From contig NW_026570328.1 of the NCBI RefSeq assembly GCF_019649055.1, positions 372,001 through 436,000 of the forward strand: a stretch of 64,000 nucleotides of DNA, written 5' to 3'. The stretch's first letter is position 1. Each line of letters begins with the position of its first letter. Below, piece by piece: positions 54,673 through 64,000 of this stretch. Under the pieces are notes generated by a model, which saw only the letters and a program-made list of their open reading frames with translations, was not told the DNA's origin and made no database searches. This stretch comes from Paramacrobiotus metropolitanus (Eukaryota; Tardigrada; Eutardigrada; Parachela; Macrobiotidae). The position numbers and the translations under genes were made by a program.

Positions 54673-57600
54673 ATGTCTCCCGTTCCAAATAAGACACTGC
54701 GTTGGGGTATAGCTGGTTCTGGACGCATTTGCAATGATTTTGTGGTGGCGATGATGACACTTCCTAAGGATGAGCACGAGGTAGGTAAAGGTTTGATCGT
54801 CTCTAATCGGTGTGTGCTGCAGTTTCGAGTCCATTTGTTGGATTAACAATTTGCAGTTCTTTTCCGGTAACACTGGAGTTGTTCAAGCTGAATAAAAAAA
54901 TTTTGTCCTGAGCTTCTTTACAAGTAATTAACGCCTGTTTGCGAGGTTTTGAGAGTATTCTGGATAGCAGTAATTAAGGATACAAAATAGCATGTTTGCG
55001 TGGTGGGCCACTGGGCACTGGTGTTCTTGTTTTGCTCATCTATTTTGTTTATCTTTTTAGGTCGTTGCGGTAGCCTCGCGGCATGAATTCAAAGCGCAAG
55101 AATTCGCATCTAGATTGAGTATTCGAAAATTTTATGGTTCATATGAAGCGTTGGCAAAAGATCCGGAAGTCGGTATGTTCGTTCTGTTTGGTTAGATTTG
55201 GAATTTTCAAGTTTGCGGTTGGCGCATACACTTGCACCTGTAAAGATTTAGTCTTGTTTTATAGCTCATACAACAGATTTTATTCTGACTAATAAAATGG
55301 ACCGTGTCGATCGTGTTCTCCCCTTGATAAAATTAATTTTTGGTTTTTGGAGCTGTGCAGTCAGTACCCATGTTGTACCTATGTCTATTGACTGTATTTT
55401 TATTTTTTCTTCGCAGATGTTGTTTATATCGGCGCCATTAACACGGAACACAAGAAGTTATGCCTGATGATGCTGCAGCATGACAAGCATGTGCTGTGTG
55501 AAAAGCCGTTGACTTTGAGATTGGCTGAAAGCAAAGAGCTTTTTGATTATGCACGGAAAAAGGGCAAATTTCTAATGGAGGTATGAAAAAATAGCACTGG
55601 TGCAGTGGTACTTGAATTTGGTAAATGTACTGTGGAGATATGTATGCGGTAAGTACTCTCCTTTTTGTTCTGCGCTCATAACAAAACTTGCAGGAAGCGG
55701 CATATCGTTTTTTGTTACATTTTATACTGAATTTTCTTTGTTGTTTCTAAACAAGAATTTATCAGTTCTGTCTGCACAAAACACTCATTCCCGTTTATAT
55801 GGTAGGCGATTTGGACAAGGTGTTTTCCCGCCTACAAGCAGCTGCGTGAAGAAATCTTGAAACAGTCTATCGGTCCTGTCCAGTTATTGACGGCTAACTT
55901 TGGATTTCATGCTCCAAACGTCCCGAACCTGGCAGAACGCGACCTTGGCGGAGGAATTCTGTTGAATGTCGGCTGCTACGTCGTGCAGCTGGCTAATTTA
56001 GTTTTTCAAGACCGGAAACCAGCTACCGTAAAAGCAGTGGCGACCTTTAACGAGTCGGGTGAGCGACGTCTTTACCGCATATATATCGATTTTCAGAGAG
56101 TTAATTCATGCTTTAATAGTTGTAATACATTTTGCTATCGAAAATATTTCGCTGGATATATGCTTCTAGTAGTCATTTTAACGTATTGCAATAAAATGAC
56201 GTTATTCTTTGGGCAGCAAGAAACTTGATTTCGTCACAGTTTTCGTGCACTCTCGTCACCATAAAATGACGCCATAAAATAACGCTCTCCATAAAATGTT
56301 GATTCAGGAACTGTAATTACATGAAATAAATGACCATTCATAATATACGGTATGATTGCAGGCGTGGATCACACTACAGCCATCACGCTCCAGTACGATG
56401 ATGGCGCAATCGCTCAGTTTTTGGTGTCGATGCTGACGGACTTGGAGTCCACTGCAAGAATAGTTGGAAAGGAGGGTTTAGTTATTGAGGTGCGTAAGTA
56501 ACCAGTGCACATTGTTCGGGCTCGCAGACCGCTGTTGAGCCATTAGGTTTATTTTGCACTTTTATAAAACTAGATGCGGAGTTGCTGTAAGAGGGATGTT
56601 TCGTGCCATCGGTCCACTTTTATCTGCTTTGCCTTCAGAAACTTTAGCGTAAATTTTTTTAAGACATGTTGATCGTAGATGTATTTTGTTTCTGATGGCA
56701 CAGAAACTGCAAAAAAATATCCACTGGTAAAAAATAGCCTGTGGATGATTACTTTGAGCAAGATATATGACAGCTTTTCGTTCCGGCACGAAATTTACTT
56801 TGGAAAATGCTGTTAAATTTCCCCGGAGGTAATCGGCTTACTGGTTCGAACAATCTGTGCTTTAGAAGTTATAATTGTGTATTTTGTCGCTATTTCTAAG
56901 AAAACACTGCCATGATCGTCAAATACACGTCGGGTAATAGTTTTGTTTTGCTTGATGTTGTGACTGAGTAGATTTTTTAACTATCTGCCTGTATTTGTTT
57001 TATTATTTTTTCGGATGAAGTGTAAACAAGAAAGACGATGGCGGTTGAAACTGCAGAATAAAAATATTATCACTGTAAAAGTCAGAACCGGCAGTCGAAC
57101 CCGCAGAGTTCTCTCTATTGCATAGTATAATAAGGCAAACATGCGATAAGCATGTTCCATTTCAAACTAGCGCAAATCTGATATTGTTTGATTTTGAGTA
57201 TAACTGAGGATGTGTTATTAACTGGAAGCTGCAAACAAAAATTATTTTCCTGTACGCTCCCATTTGAACACCAGTGCTCGTTCATTTCAGTTGTAAACCG
57301 ATTGTAGCACGTTTCTTGAAATGAAGCTAATTTGCTATCTGCTTAATTGTATAATTAAATTTCCAATTCCTGTTGCAGATTGGCGCTCCTTTTCTGGCTC
57401 CAACACAACTTAAAACACCATCAGAAGAATTTCACTACAAACTTCCTTTTGTGGATGAGAAGTTTCCGCTTAATTTCATCAATTCGTCGGGTTTGGCATT
57501 TGAAGCTGATGAAGTTCGTCGGTGCATTTTAGCAGGTAAAGTGTTGAGCGGTTTGGCCAATCAATCGGCAAGATTTCATCTGCTGTGTAATAGTTTTTGG

Positions 57601-57775
57601 TTTTTCCTAGCGGGCTCATTACTGAAGAGCGATACCGTTTTCAGTTTTATTCTCCTGTTAATCCGACTTGTTTGCAGGCAAAACAGAAAGTCCTCTCATG
57701 TCCGAAGCTGATTCCTTATTGAGTGCCGAAATTATTGATGCCATTTGCAAAGAGATAAGGTTGAATTATGATTAA
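54673..57775 (+). CDS. DHDH: Gfo/Idh/MocA oxidoreductase, trans-1,2-dihydrobenzene-1,2-diol dehydrogenase type
   Basis: NADP-dependent cytosolic dehydrogenase of the dimeric dihydrodiol / D-xylose 1-dehydrogenase family. Seven exons join to 339 aa (family about 330-340): 54673-54780, 55061-55172, 55417-55580, 55806-56058, 56362-56489, 57379-57535 and 57678-57775. The Rossmann dinucleotide motif GIAGSGRICNDF is near residue 13, the cofactor-discriminating end is VVAVASRH, and the catalytic-lysine motif is CEKPLT. KFLMEAIWTRCFPAYKQL is the hallmark of this subfamily, and GGGILLNVGCYVVQLANLVF matches its dimer-interface block. All splice junctions are GT-AG and in phase. Exon 6 is preceded by an unusually long intron (890 bp). 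Substrate is inferred from family only. Confidence 0.94.
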
Positions 57776-59670
57776 TGAACTTGCTCCATTCTTGCCTTCC
57801 TTAGAGCACACACAGAATCCGGAATATTTTCTATAAAAGCGGACTGATTTTTTATTTGCAGAATTTGTTTTCTGATTTTTTTGGGAAATCGGATTGGGTT
57901 GCAGACTGTGTATTCTTGATTTGTTTTTATAGAACTGATTTTTCTGCATTTTTATTTGATTGCGATTGGTAAATTTGATGTGACCACATACAGTACTGTG
58001 CGTTAAAGATTTAGTTACATTAAAATATTAAATGGTGACGTAATGGTGTTAGCGGCTTATCAGAGATACTGCCGAGTAGGCTTTATACATATATATACAG
58101 TTTTTCTTTCGATTTTTAACATCGTATTCAGATACTGCAGTTCTGAGCATATTAAATTAAGAAACTTACAAAGATGACAACAGAGCAGAGAAGCGCTATG
58201 GCCTTTTTTGTTCTGCTTAAAGCTTTAATAACTTATACAGTAAATTTTCCGCTTTGCGTTACACCATGGAATGTGGATTATGGGAGCATAATTTAGTTCA
58301 TTCCTTGGAAATAGCATGGCGTTACTTGCACGTTAGCTTTTGATAATGGAGTCGTGCCAATGTAGGGGTGAAGAATCTGTTACAAAATGGCTCAATTCAC
58401 TCGACCACAGCCTGATAAGGTGCCCTTTGTTATCGTTCATTTTATCTTGTCGGCAACAAGGTGAACTTGCCTCGTGGACCTGCCGCTGTTTACGACGACT
58501 TCTTTCGTCGTATGCGAACCATTACTTAAGACATTACACCACACGTTTCAAGCTGTCTGAAAATTTACTTGTAAGGTGAAGGCTCCTTGCCCGCAACGTG
58601 ATACGGTGTACTTCCGACACCAGTGTACGGCGTGATCGGAGCAATGTCGCCGGTACAAAAGTTGTCGTCGAGCCGGCTCGATGGCAGCCAGCACGACGAG
58701 TGTTTCACTGCTGATCAGCGCCGACAGTCTACCGCATGTGCAATAAAACTATTCTGCGTAGTCGTGCCATATTTTTGCCAAATGCACATATTCGTGTCGG
58801 CTACTCGAAACTTGTTCCAGAACACAAACAGTAATTGCTGGCGTAATTCAAAACGCTAAAATTATATCTGGGTCTCCCACGCCTCGCCAGCCTGAACGCT
58901 GCATGATCATGCGATTATGAAAGAAGTTCGGTAAACATTTTTTGACGCTCATCCACAATTTGCACAGAACACCAAGCCAATTGACGATGTCTTTTGATTC
59001 ATCCAATAATGCTCATGGTGAGTTATTATTAGAACATAATAACGTTAAAACAGAGTCACATATTAAAAACGCACAAACGTTATATTAAATAGTGGTACAA
59101 TCAGCCAAAGAAGCATGAAAACGTTCGGTATATCACAGAGCATCCAATCGCGAAAACACATCCGCAAAAAGTGCCAAAAATCAAGAATTTTATACAGCTA
59201 AAAGTCTTAAAGAGCAAAGACCTTGTGAAGGACAAAAGGTTATTCGCACTATTACTGTACAGTATTGCCAGCGAGGACAGCACCATTAGTTTGCATCTGC
59301 GATGTGCCGAAAGCAGAACGCATCCATTACACACGGATCCACCCCCGGGAGGAAATACTGTAACCGTTTTGAGCCAAATAATTTCTGCAGATTCCATGAA
59401 AGAGAACATCCGATGAGCAAGAACGGTCTTTGCCACACAGCAAACTCATTCCTGCTGTTTGAGTTGCAATGCCAATCATATTATGTAAAACGATAAATAC
59501 GTCAGTGTTTGAAAGATCCGAACAATTAAACGAGTACAACTTGAAAACTGTACAAAACATCCAAAACACATCCTTGGCCGATATAAAGAATAAATTACGA
59601 TCTGATCACCGAAAATCAATGCCGGCATTTCTATTCCGCTCCAGCTCCAAATGCGCACATAAACAGAAAA
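57776..59670. other. Intergenic region between convergent DHDH and PPP1R3 genes
   Basis: It takes both 3' ends. Between about 58380 and 58850 the base composition is more GC-rich than the surroundings and AATAAA occurs at 58743, so a small transcription unit is possible. The rest is AT-rich with no gene that I recognise. Confidence 0.4.
58387..58464 (+). CDS. Possible small open frame or first exon, unknown function
   Basis: ATG in a strong context (ACAAAATGG) opens a 25-codon frame beginning MAQFTRPQPDKVPF. A good donor-like AAG|GTGAAC lies at its end (58460), so it could be the first coding exon of a small gene. I do not recognise it and found no convincing next exon. It may be chance. Confidence 0.2.
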   Translation: MAQFTRPQPDKVPFVIVHFILSATR

Positions 59671-60651
59671 TCACCAATACGGTTGATGGTTTTCCAACTG
59701 GTTCCAGCTGGCGAATTCGCCCCAAGATTTGCTGGGCGATTCAATCCTGTACGCATCTGTATGCTTTTCCAGTGTGCGTTTGTGCTTCATGTGTCCCGTA
59801 ATCAACTGATAATTTTTTCCCTGATTGCTATCCCAGTACTCCTTTCCATCTGTTCGCAATGCCACACAAAATTCAATTAAATGACGCTGCTCGGCCTCTT
59901 CCGGAATTGCAATCTCGAAGCTAAACGTATCGTAGATGTCCGTGCTACTACTGCAATATTTCGCCGGGAAATCGGAGTATGTTTGCCAGCCGTTGAATGT
60001 GCATCGCACAAAGACATCCTTCTTGAAGGACACATTCTTCACCTTGATGGTGCCCAGAAAACTCTCTGACTTCTGCTTGATTATCACATTCTCCAGCGCG
60101 ACAACATTACTCTCCAGTTTCTCCCGAAAGCCCATATAATCAGCGGCCGGCTGGCTGAAATTCACCTGCCATTCGGATATCTCCACCACCAGATCATCAG
60201 CATTTTGTGGTTTGGCAGACGAGCCGAACAGGTCAACACGGGGCTCCGCTTCCGGTTCCCAGTAACCATCATCCTCCTCTTCAGCGAATTCAAACGTGTT
60301 AGTCAGATCCAGCCCGACATCATCGGCGAAGCGCACCGTCTTCCTCGCTCTGTTCTTGTTTTCGTAGTTTTTGAGGATGGGCGTGCTGGTGGTGGTGAGG
60401 TTCTTCCGCCGGAAACCCCGTCGCGGGGGCTCCCTGAGGATGAGGGTTATGGGGGGCACCTCATTATCGTCGGACTCCCCGGATGTCAAACCGTCCTCCA
60501 ACGAATCCAGCCGGTCCAGACGTTCGACACGCGGGCTCCTCCGGCCACTGAGGATCGACTGGGTGCTGTTGTTCGACTGGGCGACTACGGGAGATTTCTC
60601 CCCGGTTTGCGAGCGAAGTGGGTAAGGATTCCGGGCATTTGCAGATCCAAC
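59671..60651 (-). CDS. Glycogen-targeting regulatory subunit of protein phosphatase 1 (PPP1R3 family, CBM21), main exon
   Basis: Directs PP1 to glycogen particles to activate glycogen synthase. The large terminal exon has 326 codons before its stop. The PP1-docking RVxF motif is RKTVRFAD. Ahead of the CBM21 domain is FSQPAADYMGFREKL, matching the family's FxQPxxDYxxFR block; the domain itself has LENVIIKQKSESFLGTIKVK, NVSFKKDVFVRCTFNGWQTY, DTFSFEIAIP and EFCVALRTDGKEYWDSNQGK, including the WDNNxGxNY glycogen-binding block. The carboxy tail after it is about 40 residues. The amino part is arginine- and serine-rich. The frame is open upstream to an acceptor at 60652-60654. A matching first exon is 62038-62024, encoding MLDFQ with donor CAG|GTATTG in the same phase, for 331 aa in all; that link is inference. 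Confidence 0.93.
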   Translation of the reverse strand, partial: VGSANARNPYPLRSQTGEKSPVVAQSNNSTQSILSGRRSPRVERLDRLDSLEDGLTSGESDDNEVPPITLILREPPRRGFRRKNLTTTSTPILKNYENKNRARKTVRFADDVGLDLTNTFEFAEEEDDGYWEPEAEPRVDLFGSSAKPQNADDLVVEISEWQVNFSQPAADYMGFREKLESNVVALENVIIKQKSESFLGTIKVKNVSFKKDVFVRCTFNGWQTYSDFPAKYCSSSTDIYDTFSFEIAIPEEAEQRHLIEFCVALRTDGKEYWDSNQGKNYQLITGHMKHKRTLEKHTDAYRIESPSKSWGEFASWNQLENHQPYW

Positions 60652-63600
60652 CTAAATTAGAAAATCAATGTTTTCTTGAACTTGCATAATTGCATTAAGC
60701 AGTGTTTCGCTTTTAACATTCAGTCAAGAAGATTAATACAAGCAGCGGATAAAAAATAGACGTTTATTTTTTTAAAAACGGGGTGAGTTAGAAGCTAACA
60801 AGTACCAACATCTGCAGTTCCGTATCCCCGATGCGCTATCCAGCCTGGCCCTGTTCGGGGATTCCCCAACTGTTGTTTAGACACCCCCTAGTACACTACA
60901 GTGACGCTGCCGGTTTAAACTTGATTGCGGCTGCCAATATGTACAGTACAGGGAAAAATACCGCATCATTCATTCGGAGCGTGATCGTTATTTACGACTC
61001 CGAAGCCTGCACTCTACAGCCTACGCCTATGTCAGCAAATTCAAGCCATTAACCAGTACGGTTAACCGGCGTTCCTTCCGGTCGCTAAAATCAGATCCCG
61101 CGCGGATGTCCGGTCATTCCGGTGCAATTCCAGAGAAAAAAAGCCGGTAATCATAGACTCATGTATGGTACATTGGTACGTACTACGTAGCAACTTTCGC
61201 TCGAAGTCGACGCGTACAGTATGTGTTTGCCGGCGCCGACGATATCAAATGCAAACGGTGCAGTGGCTGACCAGTGACCAGTGACCATCACGTGCAAGCT
61301 CACGCCGCTTTTGCGCGTACATCAATGAGAACTGGTTAACTAGCAGTTTTGTGACGAACCAGACAGCCCATGGCCAGTGCAAGCTGCTTGCTACAAGCCA
61401 CAAGGTTGTTCTAGCTACGACCTCTTAACACGCTGAAAAGGCAATAACTGATCTTGAAGCACTTCATGACTTATGCTAAAATCGTGATCAATAAATAGGC
61501 TAGAGAATGCAGTAGTAAGCAGAATCCCACATCATGTAAAATCCAGAATCAAACAGAATGTTCTTACTTTTAAGCTACGTAATCGATGGTTACAATTATA
61601 TTTTCAGCTACGTATTCAGGGATTACCATTCTGACGAATTGTCACAATATTTTTCAACTTTTGCAACTATGAATTTTGAAAGGAATTTTGGAAATCACCT
61701 TACCATAATAAATTATACAAAGCCACACAAAACTACTTACGTTTTACAAAAAAAACCTGAAACTAAATGTAAAGTGTTGTCATATATCGCCAACGGTTTT
61801 CTACAAGATTTACCTGCTTACTAACTTACATTTAAAATGTAATAGTTTACAAACTGTAAAATGCACAGCAGCGTAGATATGCACGTGCCTATGTAATACA
61901 GATATGTGCCTATTGCACGAATACAGAATAACGAAAAAAATGACTGACACACATCAATTATGCAGAAATATGATTACAATTACTGAGTAGGTTTTCATTA
62001 ATAAAAGTGCTTTTTGCCAATACCTGGAAATCGAGCATGTAGTTGTAGTGGTGCGACGGAGGAAACTGAGCAGCAGTAGATGATTTTAGAGGACCGACCA
62101 TGTAAATATCGTAACCCGTTGCAGGGAATGGCATTCCCGTTACCCGAAAAACGGTAGACTTGGCACGGAAATTTCAACACCACCAGTCCCTGAGCAAGTG
62201 CAGTGCACAAATGCCACTACGCTTTTAGCGCCCAAATTATGTAATCAGGCAACAACACCGCATGCCGTTTATAGACACACTTATCTTTAAATTGAAAACG
62301 TTTTTAACTAAAAATTAAAACCACGATAAAACAAGTAGAAGGCTTCTTGGATACACTGAGAGAAAATCATGCCGTGTGGAATAAATAAAAGTCAAAGATA
62401 AGGATATTCACAGGCATAGGCCAAGGGTTCAAAATTAAGAAAGTCGCAGACAAATGATAGATTAAAGAATCCGTTTCGAGGAACACGGTCTTTTCAATGT
62501 GTCCGCATATTGTACAAGTTTATGCCACAGTTGAAACGAATGGTTTGACTCGTCTCTCGTCATAATAAAAATCCCTTTAGCGGATTCTCATCACCATATA
62601 GGCGCCCACCAATAAGCAGTTTTGTTGTGTCGACTGCTGCGGACTGCATATTGCGCACGTGAAACGATCGTGCATGCATCGTGATGCTGTTTGGTATGGC
62701 AGTGTCACTGAAGTGTGGCCGGGACATTTCAGCAGTAAACTGACCGGGCGTGATACGCTGTTATGGCCAAGATTCATTGCGCGTGTTCTGCGGGTTCAGC
62801 TTCCTGATTAGAAATGGTGTCCTGAAATGATTTGTGTTAGTCAATAAAGTAATGTTTCCCGTCTCTAATGAAAATTTGAAGTTTTCAATAACCTGACGCC
62901 ACTTTGTTGTACGTTACAAGATGGGGTCACGCTACAATCAGTAGTCAGTACACTACTCGTAGGAATACATGTACGGGCTGGTTGCATCCTGGGCGTGGAC
63001 TGATGGGAACCATGTGTATTTATCAGTTATGTAGTTTATCTAATAATTAAACCCTTTTTTGCGGATAAAGTCTTAATTACTTGTTTGCTGCTTTCAAAAC
63101 CAGGGAAATATTTTTGCTATCTTGTTAACGTTGTTTCCGTGATACGGCTTGCGTGCTACCTTTTACAGTAAGCACGTAAGTAGTAAGCACTTCAGTGCTG
63201 CAGTGCATGCTGCATCATTATAATTAATAAAAATCCTGAAATGTATTCAACCACTTTAATTATGCATCAATAAAAAAATGAATAAATGGCAGATGAACAT
63301 AGAATCTTGAAATTCGAGTACCAAGCTGTCAATACTAACACAGGTGAATGCTAACAGAGGTATTTTTTGCTAGAAATATCTGTAGTATGTATGATACGAG
63401 TACAGTAATACGGTAATACCATTAAATTGTGGTTGAGGTTGTTTAGCGAGTCTGGTTTACCCTGTCTATTGTACTTCCGAAACCGTTATCAGTGTTCGCC
63501 GCAACTTTGATAAACAGACGGAAAAGTGAACTAATGGTAAGCAAATGCAGTGCTTAAAATTACTTAAAAGTGGCTAGTTTTTTTAAGCAGCATCATCGTT

Positions 63601-64000
63601 TTAGCAGTAGTGCAGGGAAATATTGCATTTATACCAGCCCTGGATCATAAATTATCTATGTAAATAAGTTACCAACATAAGATCTACAGCAGTTTATCTT
63701 AATTTTGTCTGCTTGGTTTTAGGTTAAAAACTTGAAATGTTGTTATGGGGTCTTTAGAGCAATCACGGTGTTCTGCAGAGATCTGATAACACGGACCGGG
63801 ACAAAATTACTACTTCTAATATTTAAATGAAAATTCAATCAATGGAAAAAATAAAACTACTACGAGGGGCAATGGTATACAGCTAAAAAAACCATAATAA
63901 AATTTAGAATAAACTGCGCATTATATATAGTTATATACGCTGTTTAATCTTGCCTTGCGTTTTAGGAAGCAGATCACACGAGTATTCGTACGCAAGAAGT
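60652..64000. other. Long intron/upstream region of the PPP1R3 gene; otherwise no gene recognised
   Basis: If the short first exon at 62024-62038 is right, 60652-62023 is its intron and 62039 onward is promoter. The rest is AT-rich with scattered GTAC-rich words. The frames at 61558-61824 and 62577-62777 have no recognisable motif or splice support. Confidence 0.4.

Noticed and set aside
57080-57120. tRNA T-arm-like sequence (GGTTCGACT on the minus strand)
   Set aside because: The flanking bases do not form the T stem, and no acceptor, D or anticodon arm can be drawn around it.

Overview
This is nuclear DNA from a compact-genome invertebrate animal. Every recognisable gene is metazoan, and most are split by short GT-AG introns (about 60 to 900 bp) whose phases I could join by eye. 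A tardigrade or similar small ecdysozoan would fit the gene density and intron style, but nothing here proves the lineage.

Layout. 1-5.5 kb: a two-finger GATA transcription factor on the minus strand, its last exon(s) not found. 5.5-13 kb: a gene-poor AT-rich stretch. 13.1-15.6 kb: a BTB-BACK-Kelch gene (minus). 17.0-20.1 kb: a TOM1-like VHS/GAT sorting adaptor (plus), tail to tail with ubiquitin-ribosomal protein eL40 (minus, 20.6-21.7 kb). 23.2-24.4 kb: a Rab11-type GTPase (minus). 44.2-47.0 kb: an SLC26-family anion transporter (minus). 48.8-51.2 kb: RUVBL1/pontin (plus), tail to tail with SEC61 alpha (minus, 51.3-53.9 kb). 54.7-57.8 kb: a dihydrodiol dehydrogenase-type oxidoreductase (plus). 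59.7-62.0 kb: a glycogen-targeting protein phosphatase 1 subunit (minus). Most of the host genes are housekeeping genes of trafficking, secretion, translation and chromatin; they do not form one pathway.

The outstanding object lies between Rab11 and SLC26. It is an 18,551-bp insertion (24443-42993) that is almost wholly one inverted repeat: an 8.9-kb left arm and an 8.9-kb right arm, each carrying the same protein-primed family-B DNA polymerase gene pointing inward from its end, followed by three kinds of tandem repeat. It is bounded by a 6-bp direct repeat (GACCTG) and has AG...CT termini, as expected for a Polinton/Maverick-like element. I find no integrase, packaging ATPase, protease or capsid gene. 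The element sits 26 bp upstream of the Rab11 start codon, so it separates that gene from its original upstream region. The arms differ mainly by homopolymer-length indels, and neither polymerase copy is open from end to end as assembled. Rab11 and the Kelch gene each also carry a 1-nt frame break, so uncorrected long-read indels must be considered alongside real decay.
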